A stretch of 64,000 nucleotides of DNA from Botrimarina colliarenosi (GCF_007859955.1 NZ_SJPR01000001.1:1803590-1867589); one strand, 5' to 3'; shown: positions 47,778 through 56,922, counted from the stretch's first letter. Made by a program: numbers and translations. Notes: generated by a model not told the origin, from the letters alone.

Positions 47778-48955
47778 CAGCCTCCATCGTCTAATTCGAC
47801 CACACCCTCCGCTTGCATTGCACGGGCACGGGCCAAAATCCGCCGGGCGGCCGCCCGCTGCTTGTCCGTGAGGGCCTTGGCGTTGACGGCGGAGAGCAAT
47901 TCGAGGGCCCGGCCGGGTCGGTCGAGCTTCGCCACACAGACGTGGGCCAGCTTAACGCGGAGCCCGTCCGCCGCCTGTGGCGCCAAGTCGATCAGGTCGG
48001 CTAGGAGCGGGGCGACGTCGCTCCAGCGCTCTTCGGCCTGGAGGCCGTTGACCAATTGCTGCAACACCGTGGTCTCTAGCTGTAAGCCTCCCCCCACGCC
48101 ACGCATCTTGCCGTAGAGCGTTGCCGCGGCGCCCGGATTGCCGGCCTGGAGATAGGCGGTGACCTGCTCCGCAGCGCCGGTGAGCGTTTGCGCTTCGCGC
48201 TCGGCGAGCCGCGTCGCCTGCCGGGTTTCGGCCTGGAGATTGGCGGCGGGCTTCTTCTTAGGCTTCTTATTGCCGCAGTAGCGGGTGAAGAGGTCCCAGC
48301 CCTCGCAGTCGACCACCTTGCGTTTGAGCAGCAGGATGCCGATCGGGGCCCCAATCGCGGCCCCAAGCAGGTGGAGCACCCCGCTGGTGAGCCCGAGGCC
48401 GAAGACGCCGCCCCAGACAATCGCCAGGGCTAGGTCGAGGGCGACATACAAAACGGCGACGACGAGGATCGGGATCTCGACCGTCATCGGCGTAAAGGCG
48501 AGCCAGATAAAGAAGCTGATCGAGTTCTCCGGCGCCCAAATCGCGGCCATCGCCATCAGACCGTAAATGGCCGACGAGGCGCCGAGCGAGCCGCCATCGC
48601 TGACGCCGAGCATCAGGACCTGTTCGACCGCTGACTCGCCGGTGGCGATCGCCAGATAGACCGCCAAAAACCGGGCCGGGCCGAGCTTGCCTTCGACCAC
48701 GAGCCCGAAAACCCACAGGAAAATCATGTTCCCCAGCAGGTGCCCGAAGCCGGCGTGGAGGAACGGCGAGAGGATCCACTCCTCGGGGTGCAGGCCCTGG
48801 CCGTACTGCAGGACCCAGGGGGAGCCGGTCAGGGGGTCCATCGGCAGGACGCCACTCCCCACGCCGACCAGCGCCAGCGTGTTGACAACGATCAGGCCGA
48901 CCGTCGCCACGGGCCAGTGGTAGACGGGGGCGTCGGTCGCGTAGGGGAGGAACAA
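47774..48955 (-). CDS. Rhomboid family intramembrane serine protease with helical C-terminal domain
   Basis: 393 residues. The start is TTG 48955: GGGAG stands 6 nt upstream, and the protein then begins [19 protein letters not shown], like relatives. Frames further upstream run into the divergent aminotransferase. Six to seven transmembrane helices include [18 protein letters not shown], the catalytic serine in [11 protein letters not shown] and the catalytic histidine in [11 protein letters not shown], so the Ser/His dyad is intact. After a Lys-rich linker, about 150 cytosolic residues form a helical repeat domain that is duplicated in the next gene. It cleaves membrane proteins within the bilayer; targets are unknown. 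Confidence 0.88.
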   Translation of the reverse strand: MFLPYATDAPVYHWPVATVGLIVVNTLALVGVGSGVLPMDPLTGSPWVLQYGQGLHPEEWILSPFLHAGFGHLLGNMIFLWVFGLVVEGKLGPARFLAVYLAIATGESAVEQVLMLGVSDGGSLGASSAIYGLMAMAAIWAPENSISFFIWLAFTPMTVEIPILVVAVLYVALDLALAIVWGGVFGLGLTSGVLHLLGAAIGAPIGILLLKRKVVDCEGWDLFTRYCGNKKPKKKPAANLQAETRQATRLAEREAQTLTGAAEQVTAYLQAGNPGAAATLYGKMRGVGGGLQLETTVLQQLVNGLQAEERWSDVAPLLADLIDLAPQAADGLRVKLAHVCVAKLDRPGRALELLSAVNAKALTDKQRAAARRILARARAMQAEGVVELDDGGW

Positions 48956-49129
48956 GACGGGCTCCCAAGGGTTTTTGGCCTTCGGCCAGGCTCGCCGCCG
49001 GCTGGGCTCAGCCCCGGCCGCCCGACCGAGTATATTCTGGGAAGCCGCCCGCCGCGCGAACCGCCCCGGGCCGGCCCGACTCCCTTTCGGGAAGCTCCCT
49101 TTTTTCTCCCCCTCGCCCGCCGCTCCGCG

Positions 49130-50389
49130 ATGCCCAGCGACGATACCAACAACCCGCCGTTCGAGATCCGTGTCGCCGACCGGGTGACCCGGCTGCCGCC
49201 GTACCTGTTCGGCCGCATCAACAAGATGATCTACGACAAGCGCGTCGGCGGCGACGACGTGATCGAGCTCGGGATGGGCAACCCGAGCGACCCGCCTGAG
49301 AAGGAAGTGATCGAGAAGCTGGTCGAGGCCGCCCGCGACGAGCGTAACCACCGCTACAGCAAGAACATCGGCATCGCCAACCTGCGCCGCGAGGTCGCCA
49401 GCAAGTACTTCAAGCGGTTCGGCGTCCGGCTCGACCCCGATGACGAGGTGATCACCTGCTTGGGGTCCAAAGAGGGCTTTAGCCACATGTGCCTGGCCAT
49501 GATGGGCCCCGGCGACACGGCCCTCGTGCCAACGCCCTACTTCCCGGTGCACGTGTACGCGGTGGCCCTCGCCAGCGGCAACGTGATCCAGCTGCCGGTG
49601 ACCGACTCCGACAAGTTCCTCGCCGCGATCGCCCACACCTGCGAGACGCTCTACCCGCGGCCCAAGCTGTTGCTGCTCTGCTACCCGCACAACCCGTCGA
49701 GCGTGACGGTTGAGCAGCCGTTCTTCGACGAGGTGGTGAAGCTCGCCAAGAAATACAACCTGATGGTGATCAGCGACTTCGCCTACGCGGATGTCGCCTA
49801 CGACGGCTACAAGCCGCCGAGCTTCCTGGCGTCGCCCGGCGCCATCGACGTGGGGGTCGAGTTCACCACCATGTCGAAGGGCTACAACATGGCGGGCTGG
49901 CGGGTTGGGTTCTGCGCCGGCAACCGCGAGATGATCAACGCCCTGGCGACCATCAAGGGCTACTACGACTACGGCATGTTCCAGGCGATCCAGATCGCCG
50001 CGATCGTCGCGCTCCGCGACACGCAGGCGGCGGTCGAGAAGCAGTCGCTCATCTACCAAGGCCGGCGCGACGCGCTGTGTGACGGCCTCGTGCGGCTCGG
50101 CTGGGCCGACGCGCGGCCCAAAGCGGGCATGTTCGTCTGGCAGCCGATCCCCGAGCCGTGGCGGAGCCGGATGAGCACGATGGACTTCGCCATGCTGCTC
50201 TTGGACAAGGGGAACGTCGCGGTGAGCCCCGGCAGCGGCTTCGGCCCGGCCGGCGAAGGCTACCTACGGATGAGCCTCGTCGAGAACGAGGAACGCCTCC
50301 GCCAAGCGGTCCGCCAGATCAAGGCGTGTCTCAAAGAGGCCGAGGCGGAGTATAGTGGAAAACAGCCGGAGACGGCCGCAGCGACTTGA
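49130..50389 (+). CDS. Class I/II PLP aminotransferase (AlaC/DapL-like)
   Basis: 419 residues from ATG 49130 ([19 protein letters not shown]). Fold type I aminotransferase features: [72 protein letters not shown] and the PLP lysine in [18 protein letters not shown]. The sequence is closest in form to the alanine/glutamate-pyruvate aminotransferase AlaC, or to LL-diaminopimelate aminotransferase used by some PVC bacteria. I cannot decide between them. It is divergent from the rhomboid operon. Confidence 0.88.
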   Translation: MPSDDTNNPPFEIRVADRVTRLPPYLFGRINKMIYDKRVGGDDVIELGMGNPSDPPEKEVIEKLVEAARDERNHRYSKNIGIANLRREVASKYFKRFGVRLDPDDEVITCLGSKEGFSHMCLAMMGPGDTALVPTPYFPVHVYAVALASGNVIQLPVTDSDKFLAAIAHTCETLYPRPKLLLLCYPHNPSSVTVEQPFFDEVVKLAKKYNLMVISDFAYADVAYDGYKPPSFLASPGAIDVGVEFTTMSKGYNMAGWRVGFCAGNREMINALATIKGYYDYGMFQAIQIAAIVALRDTQAAVEKQSLIYQGRRDALCDGLVRLGWADARPKAGMFVWQPIPEPWRSRMSTMDFAMLLLDKGNVAVSPGSGFGPAGEGYLRMSLVENEERLRQAVRQIKACLKEAEAEYSGKQPETAAAT

Positions 50390-50446
50390 CTCCCAGGCGT
50401 CGCGCCGTCGCCTGGCTGCCCGAAGATCACACCCCAGGAAACCCGC

Positions 50447-50737
50447 ATGGCCCGCATTGTTGAGGTAAAGCCCGTCGGCGGGACTCGGCTCGGGCTGCGT
50501 TTTGCGGATGGTGTTGTTGGCGAAGTCGATCTTCACCGGCTCGTCGGGAAAGGGGTCTTCGCTCCGATGGCGGACCCGTCACGATTCGCCGAAGTTAAGA
50601 TTGGTGAAGACGGCGAGCTCCGTTGGGACGACACGATCGACCTCTGCCCCGACGCGCTCTATATGGAAGTCACCGGCAAGTCGATGCAAGAAGCATTCGC
50701 CGACACCGCTTCGAAAAACGCCGATGCCTGTCATTAG
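50447..50737 (+). CDS. DUF2442 protein
   Basis: 96 residues with the DUF2442 pattern: RIVEVKPVGGTRLGLRFADG, VGEVDLHRLVGKGVFAPM, FAEVKIGEDGELRWDDTIDL and PDALYMEVTGKS. AGGAAA stands upstream of the ATG. DUF2442 proteins are small beta-rich proteins frequently found next to DUF4160 proteins in what look like toxin-antitoxin-type pairs; the activity is unproven. The gene overlaps the following DUF4160 gene by 14 bp and is first in a three-gene operon. Confidence 0.85.
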   Translation: MARIVEVKPVGGTRLGLRFADGVVGEVDLHRLVGKGVFAPMADPSRFAEVKIGEDGELRWDDTIDLCPDALYMEVTGKSMQEAFADTASKNADACH

Positions 50738-50984
50738 CCGCTTCTACGGCATCGCCGTGAAGATGTACTACAACGACCACGCGCCACCGCACTTTCACGC
50801 GACCTATTCAGGCAATGAGGCGGTGATCGAAATCGAAACCTCCGCGTTACTCCGAGGAGGCTTACCGAACCGTGCGTTAGACCTCATTGTTGAATGGGTC
50901 GAATTACACCGGGACGAGCTTCGCGCGAACTGGGACCGGGCGCGTCACGCCGAGTCGCTCGATGCAATTGACCCGCTGCCGTAA
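50724..50984 (+). CDS. DUF4160 protein
   Basis: 86 residues from ATG 50724, overlapping the end of the DUF2442 gene. It has the DUF4160 motif PVISRFYGIAVKMYYNDHAPPHFHATYSG, in which the HxPPHFH residues could bind metal or act in catalysis, and ends with RALDLIVEWVELHRDELRANW. The family is a candidate toxin or partner protein in DUF2442/DUF4160 pairs. The third gene starts 10 nt after its stop. Confidence 0.85.
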   Translation: MPVISRFYGIAVKMYYNDHAPPHFHATYSGNEAVIEIETSALLRGGLPNRALDLIVEWVELHRDELRANWDRARHAESLDAIDPLP

Positions 50985-50994
50985 CGGAGAGGCG

Positions 50995-51573
50995 ATGCTC
51001 GAACCCATTTCCCTCGAACGGATGGTCCGCGCCGTGGAAAAAGTCCGGGACCGGCTCAAGCGGGCCGTCGCCGCCCTCGAAGCGGCGGGGGTCCCCTACG
51101 CCGTCGCCGGCGGCAACGCGGTCGCGGCATGGGTTTCGCGCGTCGATGAGGCGGCGGTCCGGAATACGCAGGACGTCGATATCCTCTTGCGGCGTGAGGA
51201 CCTCGACGCCGCCAAGGCGGCGCTCGGCGCTGCGGGGTTCGTCTATCGGCACGTCAAAAGCATCGACATGTTCCTCGACGGCCCCGACGCCAAGGCTCGC
51301 GACGCCGTCCATGTCGTCTTCGCGGGCGAGCCCGTGAAAGCGGACAGCGTCGCCCCGTCACCCCGCGTTGACGAACACGACGCGACGGGCGATTTCCGAG
51401 TCGTCGGCCTCGAGCCGCTCGTGCGGATGAAGCTCACATCGTATCGGCGCAAGGACCAAGTTCACTTGCTCGACATGATTGAGGTTGGACTCATCGACGC
51501 GACCTGGCCCGGGCGATTCGAGCACCCGCTTGGCGAGCGCCTGCAATCGCTGTTGGACGACCCGGAGGGCTAA
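50995..51573 (+). CDS. Nucleotidyltransferase-like protein (AbiEii/MNT type)
   Basis: 192 residues from ATG 50995, with GGAGA just upstream. Helical N-terminus (VEKVRDRLKRAVAALEAAG), then the nucleotidyltransferase core: VPYAVAGGNAVAAWVSRVDE, RNTQDVDILLRREDL (the DVD acidic pair), HVVFAGEPV and LVRMKLTSYRRKDQVHLLDM, in which the Lys/Arg-rich helix resembles AbiEii and minimal nucleotidyltransferases. Such enzymes act as toxins or as antidotes that modify tRNA or proteins. It is the third gene of the DUF2442-DUF4160 operon. The substrate is unknown. Confidence 0.75.
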   Translation: MLEPISLERMVRAVEKVRDRLKRAVAALEAAGVPYAVAGGNAVAAWVSRVDEAAVRNTQDVDILLRREDLDAAKAALGAAGFVYRHVKSIDMFLDGPDAKARDAVHVVFAGEPVKADSVAPSPRVDEHDATGDFRVVGLEPLVRMKLTSYRRKDQVHLLDMIEVGLIDATWPGRFEHPLGERLQSLLDDPEG

Positions 51574-51633
51574 GCTCAGCGTCACCGGCAAGCCGACGGT
51601 GACGTGGCGGCAAGCCGATGGTGATGTGGCCGG

Positions 51634-52419
51634 CTACTTTGTCGGTTCGAGCCAGATCACGAATCCCGGCGCGGCCGCATTGGGATCGAAGTTCGGGATG
51701 TCGACATAGCGATCGTACGCTTTCCCCGTCGGGTTTGGCGGGACCGACGCGACGCGCCAACGCTGCAAGACAACGCGCTCGCCGGCGGGTAGAGAGTGAT
51801 CGCTGTCCACGGTATGGCGTCCCCTGCTGACCCCTTCGTCAGGCAGTTCTAATGGCCAGCGATTCGAGAGGTTCCGCTCTTGAAACAACGACGGCCAAGG
51901 GTCCGACCCAAAAAAATGGCTGCACTCGGCGTGGCGAGTTGACGAAGCCTGCCAGTCTTCCACAACGACCGTCACCCCCCAACGGCCCGAATCGTCCCTC
52001 GCCGTATCGTACTGGTAGATCAGCTGGATTCGGCTGTCGCCGGGCTCGATTTTCTCACTGAAGATCGGTGTCGGCAGCCCCTTGCCCCGGGCGGGGATGA
52101 CGCCGTCGGCAAAGTTCAGCAAGTAGGCGGACCCCTCAGGGACCCACACCCGCCACGCCCAGTAGCGGTTTTGCATCGCGGACGTTACGTCCGGGCGGAC
52201 TTGGTCGGCATACAAGCGGGCCGAGTCGGTCACGGTGAACTCGCCCGCTTCGTCGCGTAGACGACGGTTCTCAAGGTGCGCTTGGCTCATCTCACGTCGG
52301 AATCTCTCGGCACGCCGGTGCGTATCCCAGAGGCCGAAACCCATCGCGACACACGTCGTGATAAGCAACAAGCTCAACAAGGTGATGCGGAATCGGCGTA
52401 GCCGAGCGAGAGGGGCCAT
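51634..52419 (-). CDS. Membrane-anchored hypothetical protein
   Basis: 261 residues: a basic start, one transmembrane helix (ITLLSLLLITTCVAMGFGLW, about 12-31), a short coiled coil (RRAERFRREMSQAHLENRRL), and an extracytoplasmic beta-rich domain of about 200 residues with AWRVWVPEGSAYLLNFADGV and ERVVLQRWRVASVP. This N-terminal anchor is common among planctomycete proteins of unknown function. I recognise no named family. It stands alone on the minus strand, convergent with the nucleotidyltransferase operon. Confidence 0.65.
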   Translation of the reverse strand: MAPLARLRRFRITLLSLLLITTCVAMGFGLWDTHRRAERFRREMSQAHLENRRLRDEAGEFTVTDSARLYADQVRPDVTSAMQNRYWAWRVWVPEGSAYLLNFADGVIPARGKGLPTPIFSEKIEPGDSRIQLIYQYDTARDDSGRWGVTVVVEDWQASSTRHAECSHFFGSDPWPSLFQERNLSNRWPLELPDEGVSRGRHTVDSDHSLPAGERVVLQRWRVASVPPNPTGKAYDRYVDIPNFDPNAAAPGFVIWLEPTK

Positions 52420-52469
52420 CCGCCGAGTATAGCGACAACCGTTTGTCCCAAAGGCCGTCGTGATAAAAC

Positions 52470-53330
52470 TTACCGTAGATGCCTCGTCAAGAATTCCGCA
52501 ACCAGCTCCTTCCGCTCCGGCGTGTAGAACGCGTCGCCGCCGTGACCGGCGCCGGGGAGGACCACCAACTCAGCGTCGCGGCCCGCGTCGTGGTACGCCG
52601 CGAGCATCCGCTGCGATTGGTCGAGCAGGACGGTTCGGTCGTCCTCGCCGTGCAGCATCAGCAGGGGCGGGGCTTCGCCGGTGATATGGAAGGCGGGGCT
52701 CGCGCGGCGGGCGAGCTCGGGGTTCTCCTTCACCGCGGCGCCGAGCATCAGCCGCACCGAGCCCTTCGGGTGGTCGGTCTTGCCAGGTTGGTTTTCGGAT
52801 CGCTGCAGGAAGTCGGACGCGCCGAAGTAGTCGACGACCGCTTGGACGGCCGAGCTCTCCTTCGGACAGTCGCCGACCTCGCCCTCGTAATCGGCGTTGT
52901 TCGAGGTGACCCCCATCATCAGCACCAGATAACCGCCCGCCGATGAACCGACGGCGCCGATCCGGGTGGCGTCGTACCCGTAGTCGTCGGCGTGCGCCCG
53001 CAGCCACCGAACCGCCGCCTTGCAGTCGTGGACCTGAGCGGGGAACGTCGCGATGTCCGACAGCCGGTAGCCGATGCTCGCCACAGCGAAGCCCTCATCG
53101 ACGAGCCACTTCACCGCGCAGTTCTTGTAGCTTCCGACCTGCCAGCTCCCGCCGTGGACGAAGACCACCAGTGGCGGAGGCTCGACCGAGTCGGGAAGAA
53201 ACAGGTTGAGCTTCAGGTCGTGTGAGTCGACGGTCGCGAAGGTGACGTCGCGGAGCGGCGCCTCGGCCGACAGTTCGCGCGGCTGAAGGGAAACCAAGGA
53301 AAAGCACAGAAGTAAGGCGGCGTTTTTCAT
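52470..53330 (-). CDS. Exported alpha/beta hydrolase (esterase/lipase family)
   Basis: 286 residues from ATG 53330, where a signal peptide begins (MKNAALLLCFSLVSLQP). Alpha/beta-hydrolase motifs: VVFVHGGSWQVGSYKN (oxyanion HGG), GAVGSSAGGYLVLM (nucleophile Ser in GSSAG), MLHGEDDRTVLLDQS (acid Asp) and LPGAGHGGDAFYT (His). It belongs to the BD-FAE/carboxylesterase group, which removes acetyl or feruloyl groups from polysaccharides or other esters. It is divergent from the small sigma-54-type unit at 53475. Confidence 0.88.
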   Translation of the reverse strand: MKNAALLLCFSLVSLQPRELSAEAPLRDVTFATVDSHDLKLNLFLPDSVEPPPLVVFVHGGSWQVGSYKNCAVKWLVDEGFAVASIGYRLSDIATFPAQVHDCKAAVRWLRAHADDYGYDATRIGAVGSSAGGYLVLMMGVTSNNADYEGEVGDCPKESSAVQAVVDYFGASDFLQRSENQPGKTDHPKGSVRLMLGAAVKENPELARRASPAFHITGEAPPLLMLHGEDDRTVLLDQSQRMLAAYHDAGRDAELVVLPGAGHGGDAFYTPERKELVAEFLTRHLR

Positions 53331-53474
53331 GGACTCTATCGTAAGCCGCCCTTCCCCGCGAAAAGCGGCCGACCCGCGTCGGAGCGTCACGGGTTCGCGC
53401 AAAGCCGCGAGCCACTCGCCCAACCATCGCCGTCCGGCGACGTTCGCACAATTAGGCTCGGCTACACCTCCGCA

Positions 53475-53491
53475 TTGGCACGGTGGTTGCA
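53475..53491 (+). promoter_or_regulatory. Sigma-54 (-24/-12) promoter
   Basis: TGGCACG at 53476-53482, four bases, then TTGCA at 53487-53491, preceded by T. The GG and GC pairs are exactly 10 bases apart, which is the strict sigma-54 spacing. The transcript would start near 53502. It faces the tiny ORF at 53673 and its terminator. The rest of 53331-53672 holds the leader and no other gene. Confidence 0.7.
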
Positions 53492-53672
53492 CTCTCTCAA
53501 AGACAGAACCGCCCCGACGTCAAGCTCTGTCGGCGTCGCGCCTCACCAGGAGGGCATCGGGGTGGCGGAATGGAAAGGTTGCTCGCAATCGGTCGGCAGG
53601 TTAAGGATCCTGCCGTTGCTTGGAACCCCTTACCAACCAGCCACAAACCCTCGCACCGCCAAGGAAGGTCCC

Positions 53673-53756
53673 ATGATCCAACTGCCCATCGTCGTCGCCT
53701 TCGTCTCGCTCGCCGCCTACGTCCTGCTTGGTAACTTTGTCACCGGTCGGTTGTAA
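53673..53756 (+). CDS. 27-residue single-span membrane peptide
   Basis: ATG 53673 is preceded by a strong Shine-Dalgarno (AAGGAAGG, about 7 nt upstream). The peptide is one hydrophobic helix, MIQLPIVVAFVSLAAYVLLG followed by NFVTGRL. The unit is bounded by a sigma-54 promoter 180 nt upstream and an intrinsic terminator 30 nt downstream, so a short dedicated mRNA of about 320 nt is predicted. The peptide resembles small regulatory membrane peptides such as KdpF in size and form, but no kdp genes are nearby. I know no homologue. An alternative is that the transcript acts as an sRNA. Confidence 0.6.
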   Translation: MIQLPIVVAFVSLAAYVLLGNFVTGRL

Positions 53757-53785
53757 GATTTGCCGCTCAGCGCAGCGTCACCCCC

Positions 53786-53824
53786 AAGCGGTCCGGCTCC
53801 TCCAAGCCGGGCCGCTTTTTTTAT
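53786..53824 (+). terminator. Intrinsic terminator of the small sigma-54-type unit
   Basis: 13-bp stem (53786-53798 with 53805-53817, one G-U pair), 6-nt loop, followed by a run of T. Well formed; there are A bases on the 5' side. Confidence 0.85.
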
Positions 53825-53952
53825 TGGGTCCACCGCCCAGCAATCGACGACGCGCCTTTCCACAATCGGCGCGGATTCGCTCACGAACACGCGACTCGAT
53901 TCAAGGCGGTGTTGACGCCCGCGGAGTCGAAGTCGGTAGCCGGCAGCGCGCC

Positions 53953-54798
53953 TCAGCTCGCCAGGCTCATGCCTGACGGCGGCGCCCACTTCGTCTCGGC
54001 GAAGGCCTGCTCGACCGTCGCGGCGTCGATCCGAGTCGCTTGCGCGCCGGCCCCCGCCAAGAGGGCGAAGTCGGCCAGCCGCGCGACGTGCCGCGGCACG
54101 CCACGCGTTAGCTCGTGCAACTGCTCGAGCGCCCGCTCGGTGAAGATCGGCTCGTAGCGGCCGGCGTCCACCAGGGCCGTCTGCACGTACCCCACGGTGT
54201 CGTTCGCTGACCAGCGCGGTAGATCGATCCGCAGGTCGATCAGGTGGAGCAGCGACGGGTTGAGCCGCTCGAGCGACTCGGCGCCGGTCGCTAGCAGAAT
54301 CGTCCATCTGGCGGCGGGGTCGGCTTCGAGCCGCGCGAGCCGCACCAGCTGCTGCTGCGAGTCGGGCCCGAGCTCTTCGGCGTCGTCGACCGCTAGCAGC
54401 GTCGCGAGCCCCTGCCAGCGGTTCTCGGCCAGGGCGTCCTCGACCCGGCGCCACAGCCGCATCTGGCAGTCGGCCGAGTCGGGCGAGGCGTCGAGCCCCT
54501 CCGCAACGCGGAACAACAGCTCGCGGGCCGTGAGGCCCACGGCGTCGAGCAGGACGGTCTGAACCGCGGCCCGCCGCTGCTCGGCGACAATCGCCGCCAG
54601 GGCCGTCGTCTTACCCCAACCCCGGCCCCCCACCAGCACGCCGACGCGGCGCTGCTGGCTGACGAGGTAGTCGGCCCGAGCGGTCGCCTCGGCGAGCGGA
54701 CGCGTCGGGTACGGCTCGCGGCCGTCGGCGCTCGCCCCATGACCGAACGCGATCGTGGCGAAGGGCGACCGGTCGAGGCCCCAGTGCTGAAGGTACAT
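53953..54798 (-). CDS. ExeA/GspA-like AAA ATPase
   Basis: 281 residues from ATG 54798. It starts MYLQHWGLDRSPFATIAF, the usual opening of ExeA/GspA-type ATPases (also in TniB-like proteins), then Walker A GGRGWGKTT, the LLDAVGLTARELLFRV helix, Walker B LATLLAVDDAEEL, a sensor ILLATGAES, and the C-terminal ELTRGVPRHVARLADFALLA (arginine-finger/lid). There is no transmembrane helix or peptidoglycan-binding domain, unlike full-length ExeA. It could help assemble a secretion or pilus system. No transposase is present, so a TniB role is unlikely. It is divergent from rsmE. Confidence 0.82.
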   Translation of the reverse strand: MYLQHWGLDRSPFATIAFGHGASADGREPYPTRPLAEATARADYLVSQQRRVGVLVGGRGWGKTTALAAIVAEQRRAAVQTVLLDAVGLTARELLFRVAEGLDASPDSADCQMRLWRRVEDALAENRWQGLATLLAVDDAEELGPDSQQQLVRLARLEADPAARWTILLATGAESLERLNPSLLHLIDLRIDLPRWSANDTVGYVQTALVDAGRYEPIFTERALEQLHELTRGVPRHVARLADFALLAGAGAQATRIDAATVEQAFAETKWAPPSGMSLAS

Positions 54799-54940
54799 AC
54801 GCTTGGAGGGGGCGACGGACGACGACGGGCGGTGCGTCGGCGCCGCCTCACTGTCATAATCGGCGAGACCCGCCGCCCGCCTTAGCCCGTCCCCGGGTGA
54901 GCGGATGCTGGCGCCGCTTGCAGCCCTTCATCTCACCGCC

Positions 54941-55654
54941 ATGTCACGCCGGTACTTCTGCCCCCACCCGATCGAATTCACGGCCGAATCGCCGTGCGTC
55001 GTGTCTCTTGAGGGCCCCGAGTCGCACCACCTCTCGACCGTCATGCGGGTAGGTGCGGGCGACCGGCTGACGCTGTTCGACGGTTCGGGCGCCGAGTTCG
55101 ACGCCGAGGTCCTCGAGATCCAACGCCGCGGACCGGCGCGTCTGCTTGTCCGCACCCGAGATGAGGTCAGCCGCGAACCGCCGGTCACGCTAACGCTGGG
55201 CGTCGCATTGCCGAAGGGGGACCGCCAGAAGGTGCTTGTCGATATGCTCACACAGATCGGCGTGGCGAAGCTCGTCCCGCTCGTGACCGAGCACAGCGTC
55301 GCGGCGCCAAAAGCGTCGGGCATCGACAAGCTGCGGCGCGCCGTCATCGAGGCGTCCAAGCAGTGCGGCCGCAACCGCTTGATGACGATCGACGAGCCGG
55401 CGCCGCTGGCGAAGTTCTTCGGCGCCGTCCAGGCCGACTGCAAGGTGATCGCTCACCCGGGCGACGAAGAGCCATCGCGGGCGCCGGCGTCCGGTTCGGT
55501 CGCCATCGCCATCGGCCCCGAAGGGGGTTTTAGCGACGAAGAAGTCGCGGCCGCGACGGCCGCCGGCTGGGGGACGCTCCGCTTGGGGAAAAGTATTCTG
55601 CGGATCGAAACCGCCGCCATTGCGGCCGCGGCGGCGTATGCCGTTTCGACCTGA
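54941..55654 (+). CDS. rsmE: 16S rRNA (uracil(1498)-N(3))-methyltransferase
   Basis: 237 residues from ATG 54941 (MSRRYFCPHPIEF); ATG 54905 is an in-frame alternative that adds 12 residues. The N-terminal PUA-like domain (SHHLSTVMRVGAGDRLTLFDG) is followed by the SPOUT/trefoil-knot methyltransferase domain: VALPKGDRQKVLVDMLTQIG, RRAVIEASKQCGRNRLM, IAIGPEGGFSDEE, and the knot loop LRLGKSILRIETAA. It methylates U1498 of 16S rRNA in the decoding region. It stands alone between the ATPase and ogt genes. Confidence 0.95.
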   Translation: MSRRYFCPHPIEFTAESPCVVSLEGPESHHLSTVMRVGAGDRLTLFDGSGAEFDAEVLEIQRRGPARLLVRTRDEVSREPPVTLTLGVALPKGDRQKVLVDMLTQIGVAKLVPLVTEHSVAAPKASGIDKLRRAVIEASKQCGRNRLMTIDEPAPLAKFFGAVQADCKVIAHPGDEEPSRAPASGSVAIAIGPEGGFSDEEVAAATAAGWGTLRLGKSILRIETAAIAAAAAYAVST

Positions 55655-55726
55655 TCAGGCGAAGAGACGCGAGACCCCTAACCTGCCAAAAGAAATGCTG
55701 TGCCGGGTGCATTCGGCTGAGCGTTG

Positions 55727-56212
55727 TTAGATGAACAGCAGCTGACCCACGTGTTGGCGTTCGTGGTCGAGCAGCCAGCGCTTCGCGTCGAGCCCGCCGG
55801 CGTAGCCGCCTAGCGCGCCGCCGGTGCGGATGACGCGATGGCACGGCACGATGATCGCGATCGGGTTGGCGCCGTTGGCGGTCCCGACGGCGCGGGTCGC
55901 TTTGGGATCGCCCAGGGCGTTCGCAATGGCGGCGTAGGATCGGGTCTCGCCGCAGGGGATTTGCTGCAACTCTCGCCAGACTCGCAGCTGGAACGGCGTC
56001 CCCTCGGGGGCGACCGGCGTTTCGAAATCGGTTAGCTCGCCGGCGAAGTAGGCCGCTAGTTCCGCCTCGATCTGGGAGAGGACTTTGCCCGCGCACGCCG
56101 CGGTCGCTTCGGGCGTGGCGCCGAACTGCAACGACTTCAGCGCCGACTCATCCGCGACGGCCGTCATCGGGCCGAGCGGCGTCGCGATTACGATGGTTCG
56201 GTGCGGGGTCAT
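55727..56212 (-). CDS. ogt: Methylated-DNA-protein-cysteine methyltransferase
   Basis: 161 residues. Catalytic motif IVPCHRVI at about residues 119-126, with the acceptor Cys in [24 protein letters not shown]; and [17 protein letters not shown]. It removes alkyl groups from O6-guanine, inactivating itself. Its ATG overlaps the stop of the DUF1080 gene (ATGA at 56209-56212), so the two are coupled. A functional link between them is not evident. Confidence 0.95.
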   Translation of the reverse strand: MTPHRTIVIATPLGPMTAVADESALKSLQFGATPEATAACAGKVLSQIEAELAAYFAGELTDFETPVAPEGTPFQLRVWRELQQIPCGETRSYAAIANALGDPKATRAVGTANGANPIAIIVPCHRVIRTGGALGGYAGGLDAKRWLLDHERQHVGQLLFI

Positions 56213-56922
56213 TCGGCAATCTCACGGATCTGGATATTCCGCCAGCGGATCTGCTTGCCGGCGTTGCCCGCGTCGGGGATGGCGTGCACCTGCAGAGCAA
56301 TAAAACCGCTCGGCGTCACGCTGTCGTGGAAGTGGGCGACCGGAACGCCATTGATGCTGGTGCTGATGTGGTCGCCATGCGCCTCGACGCGGTAATGGTT
56401 CCAATCGTCGACCTTGAACGCCCCGCGCGCCTTGGCGCGGGCGTCGCCCTCGAGGTTGTAGAGCCAGCCGCGCCGCGCTTCGTCATAGACACCGCCCGAC
56501 CAGGCGCGGTCCGAGGGGTCGATCTCGACCTGGTAGCCGTGGACGCGTCCGGCGGGGATTTTGTAGGTCTGCTCTTTACCGTTCCAGTTGAGGGTGACCG
56601 ACTTCGCTTCGTCGAAGCACTGGCTGCGGAACTGCACGCCCGAGTTGAGCGACGGGTCGACCTTGACGTCGAACTCGAGCACGAAGTCGTCGTAGTCGCG
56701 GTCGGTGCAAAGGAACGAGTTGGGCGTCTTCGCGACGCTCGTGCCGATGATCTGCGCGCCGCCGTCGGCGTCGGCGTCGACCTCGTAAGTCGCCTCGCCG
56801 CCCCGCTGGACCCAACCGTCGAGATTCTTGCCGTTGAATAGCGGCGTGAAGTCGTCATCGGCGACCGAAACGGCGGCGGCGGCGCAGAACAATAGCGAGA
56901 GAACGAGACGGATCGGGGTCAT
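56209..56922 (-). CDS. Exported DUF1080/3-keto-disaccharide hydrolase
   Basis: 237 residues from ATG 56922 ([19 protein letters not shown], a signal peptide). The DUF1080 concanavalin-like fold shows as [78 protein letters not shown] and GFIALQVHA. These proteins hydrolyse 3-keto glycosides in the periplasm. A second DUF1080 domain lies in the ThuA fusion at 24363, but its sequence is clearly different. The gene is coupled to ogt. Confidence 0.9.
   Translation of the reverse strand: MTPIRLVLSLLFCAAAAVSVADDDFTPLFNGKNLDGWVQRGGEATYEVDADADGGAQIIGTSVAKTPNSFLCTDRDYDDFVLEFDVKVDPSLNSGVQFRSQCFDEAKSVTLNWNGKEQTYKIPAGRVHGYQVEIDPSDRAWSGGVYDEARRGWLYNLEGDARAKARGAFKVDDWNHYRVEAHGDHISTSINGVPVAHFHDSVTPSGFIALQVHAIPDAGNAGKQIRWRNIQIREIAE

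Noticed and set aside
53560..53650. tRNA-Leu-like start (GGGGTGGCGGAATGG) and a GGCAGG/CCTGCC stem in the leader of the small unit
   Set aside because: No T-arm (GGTTCRA), no complete 7-bp acceptor stem and no proper D- and anticodon-arm spacing.
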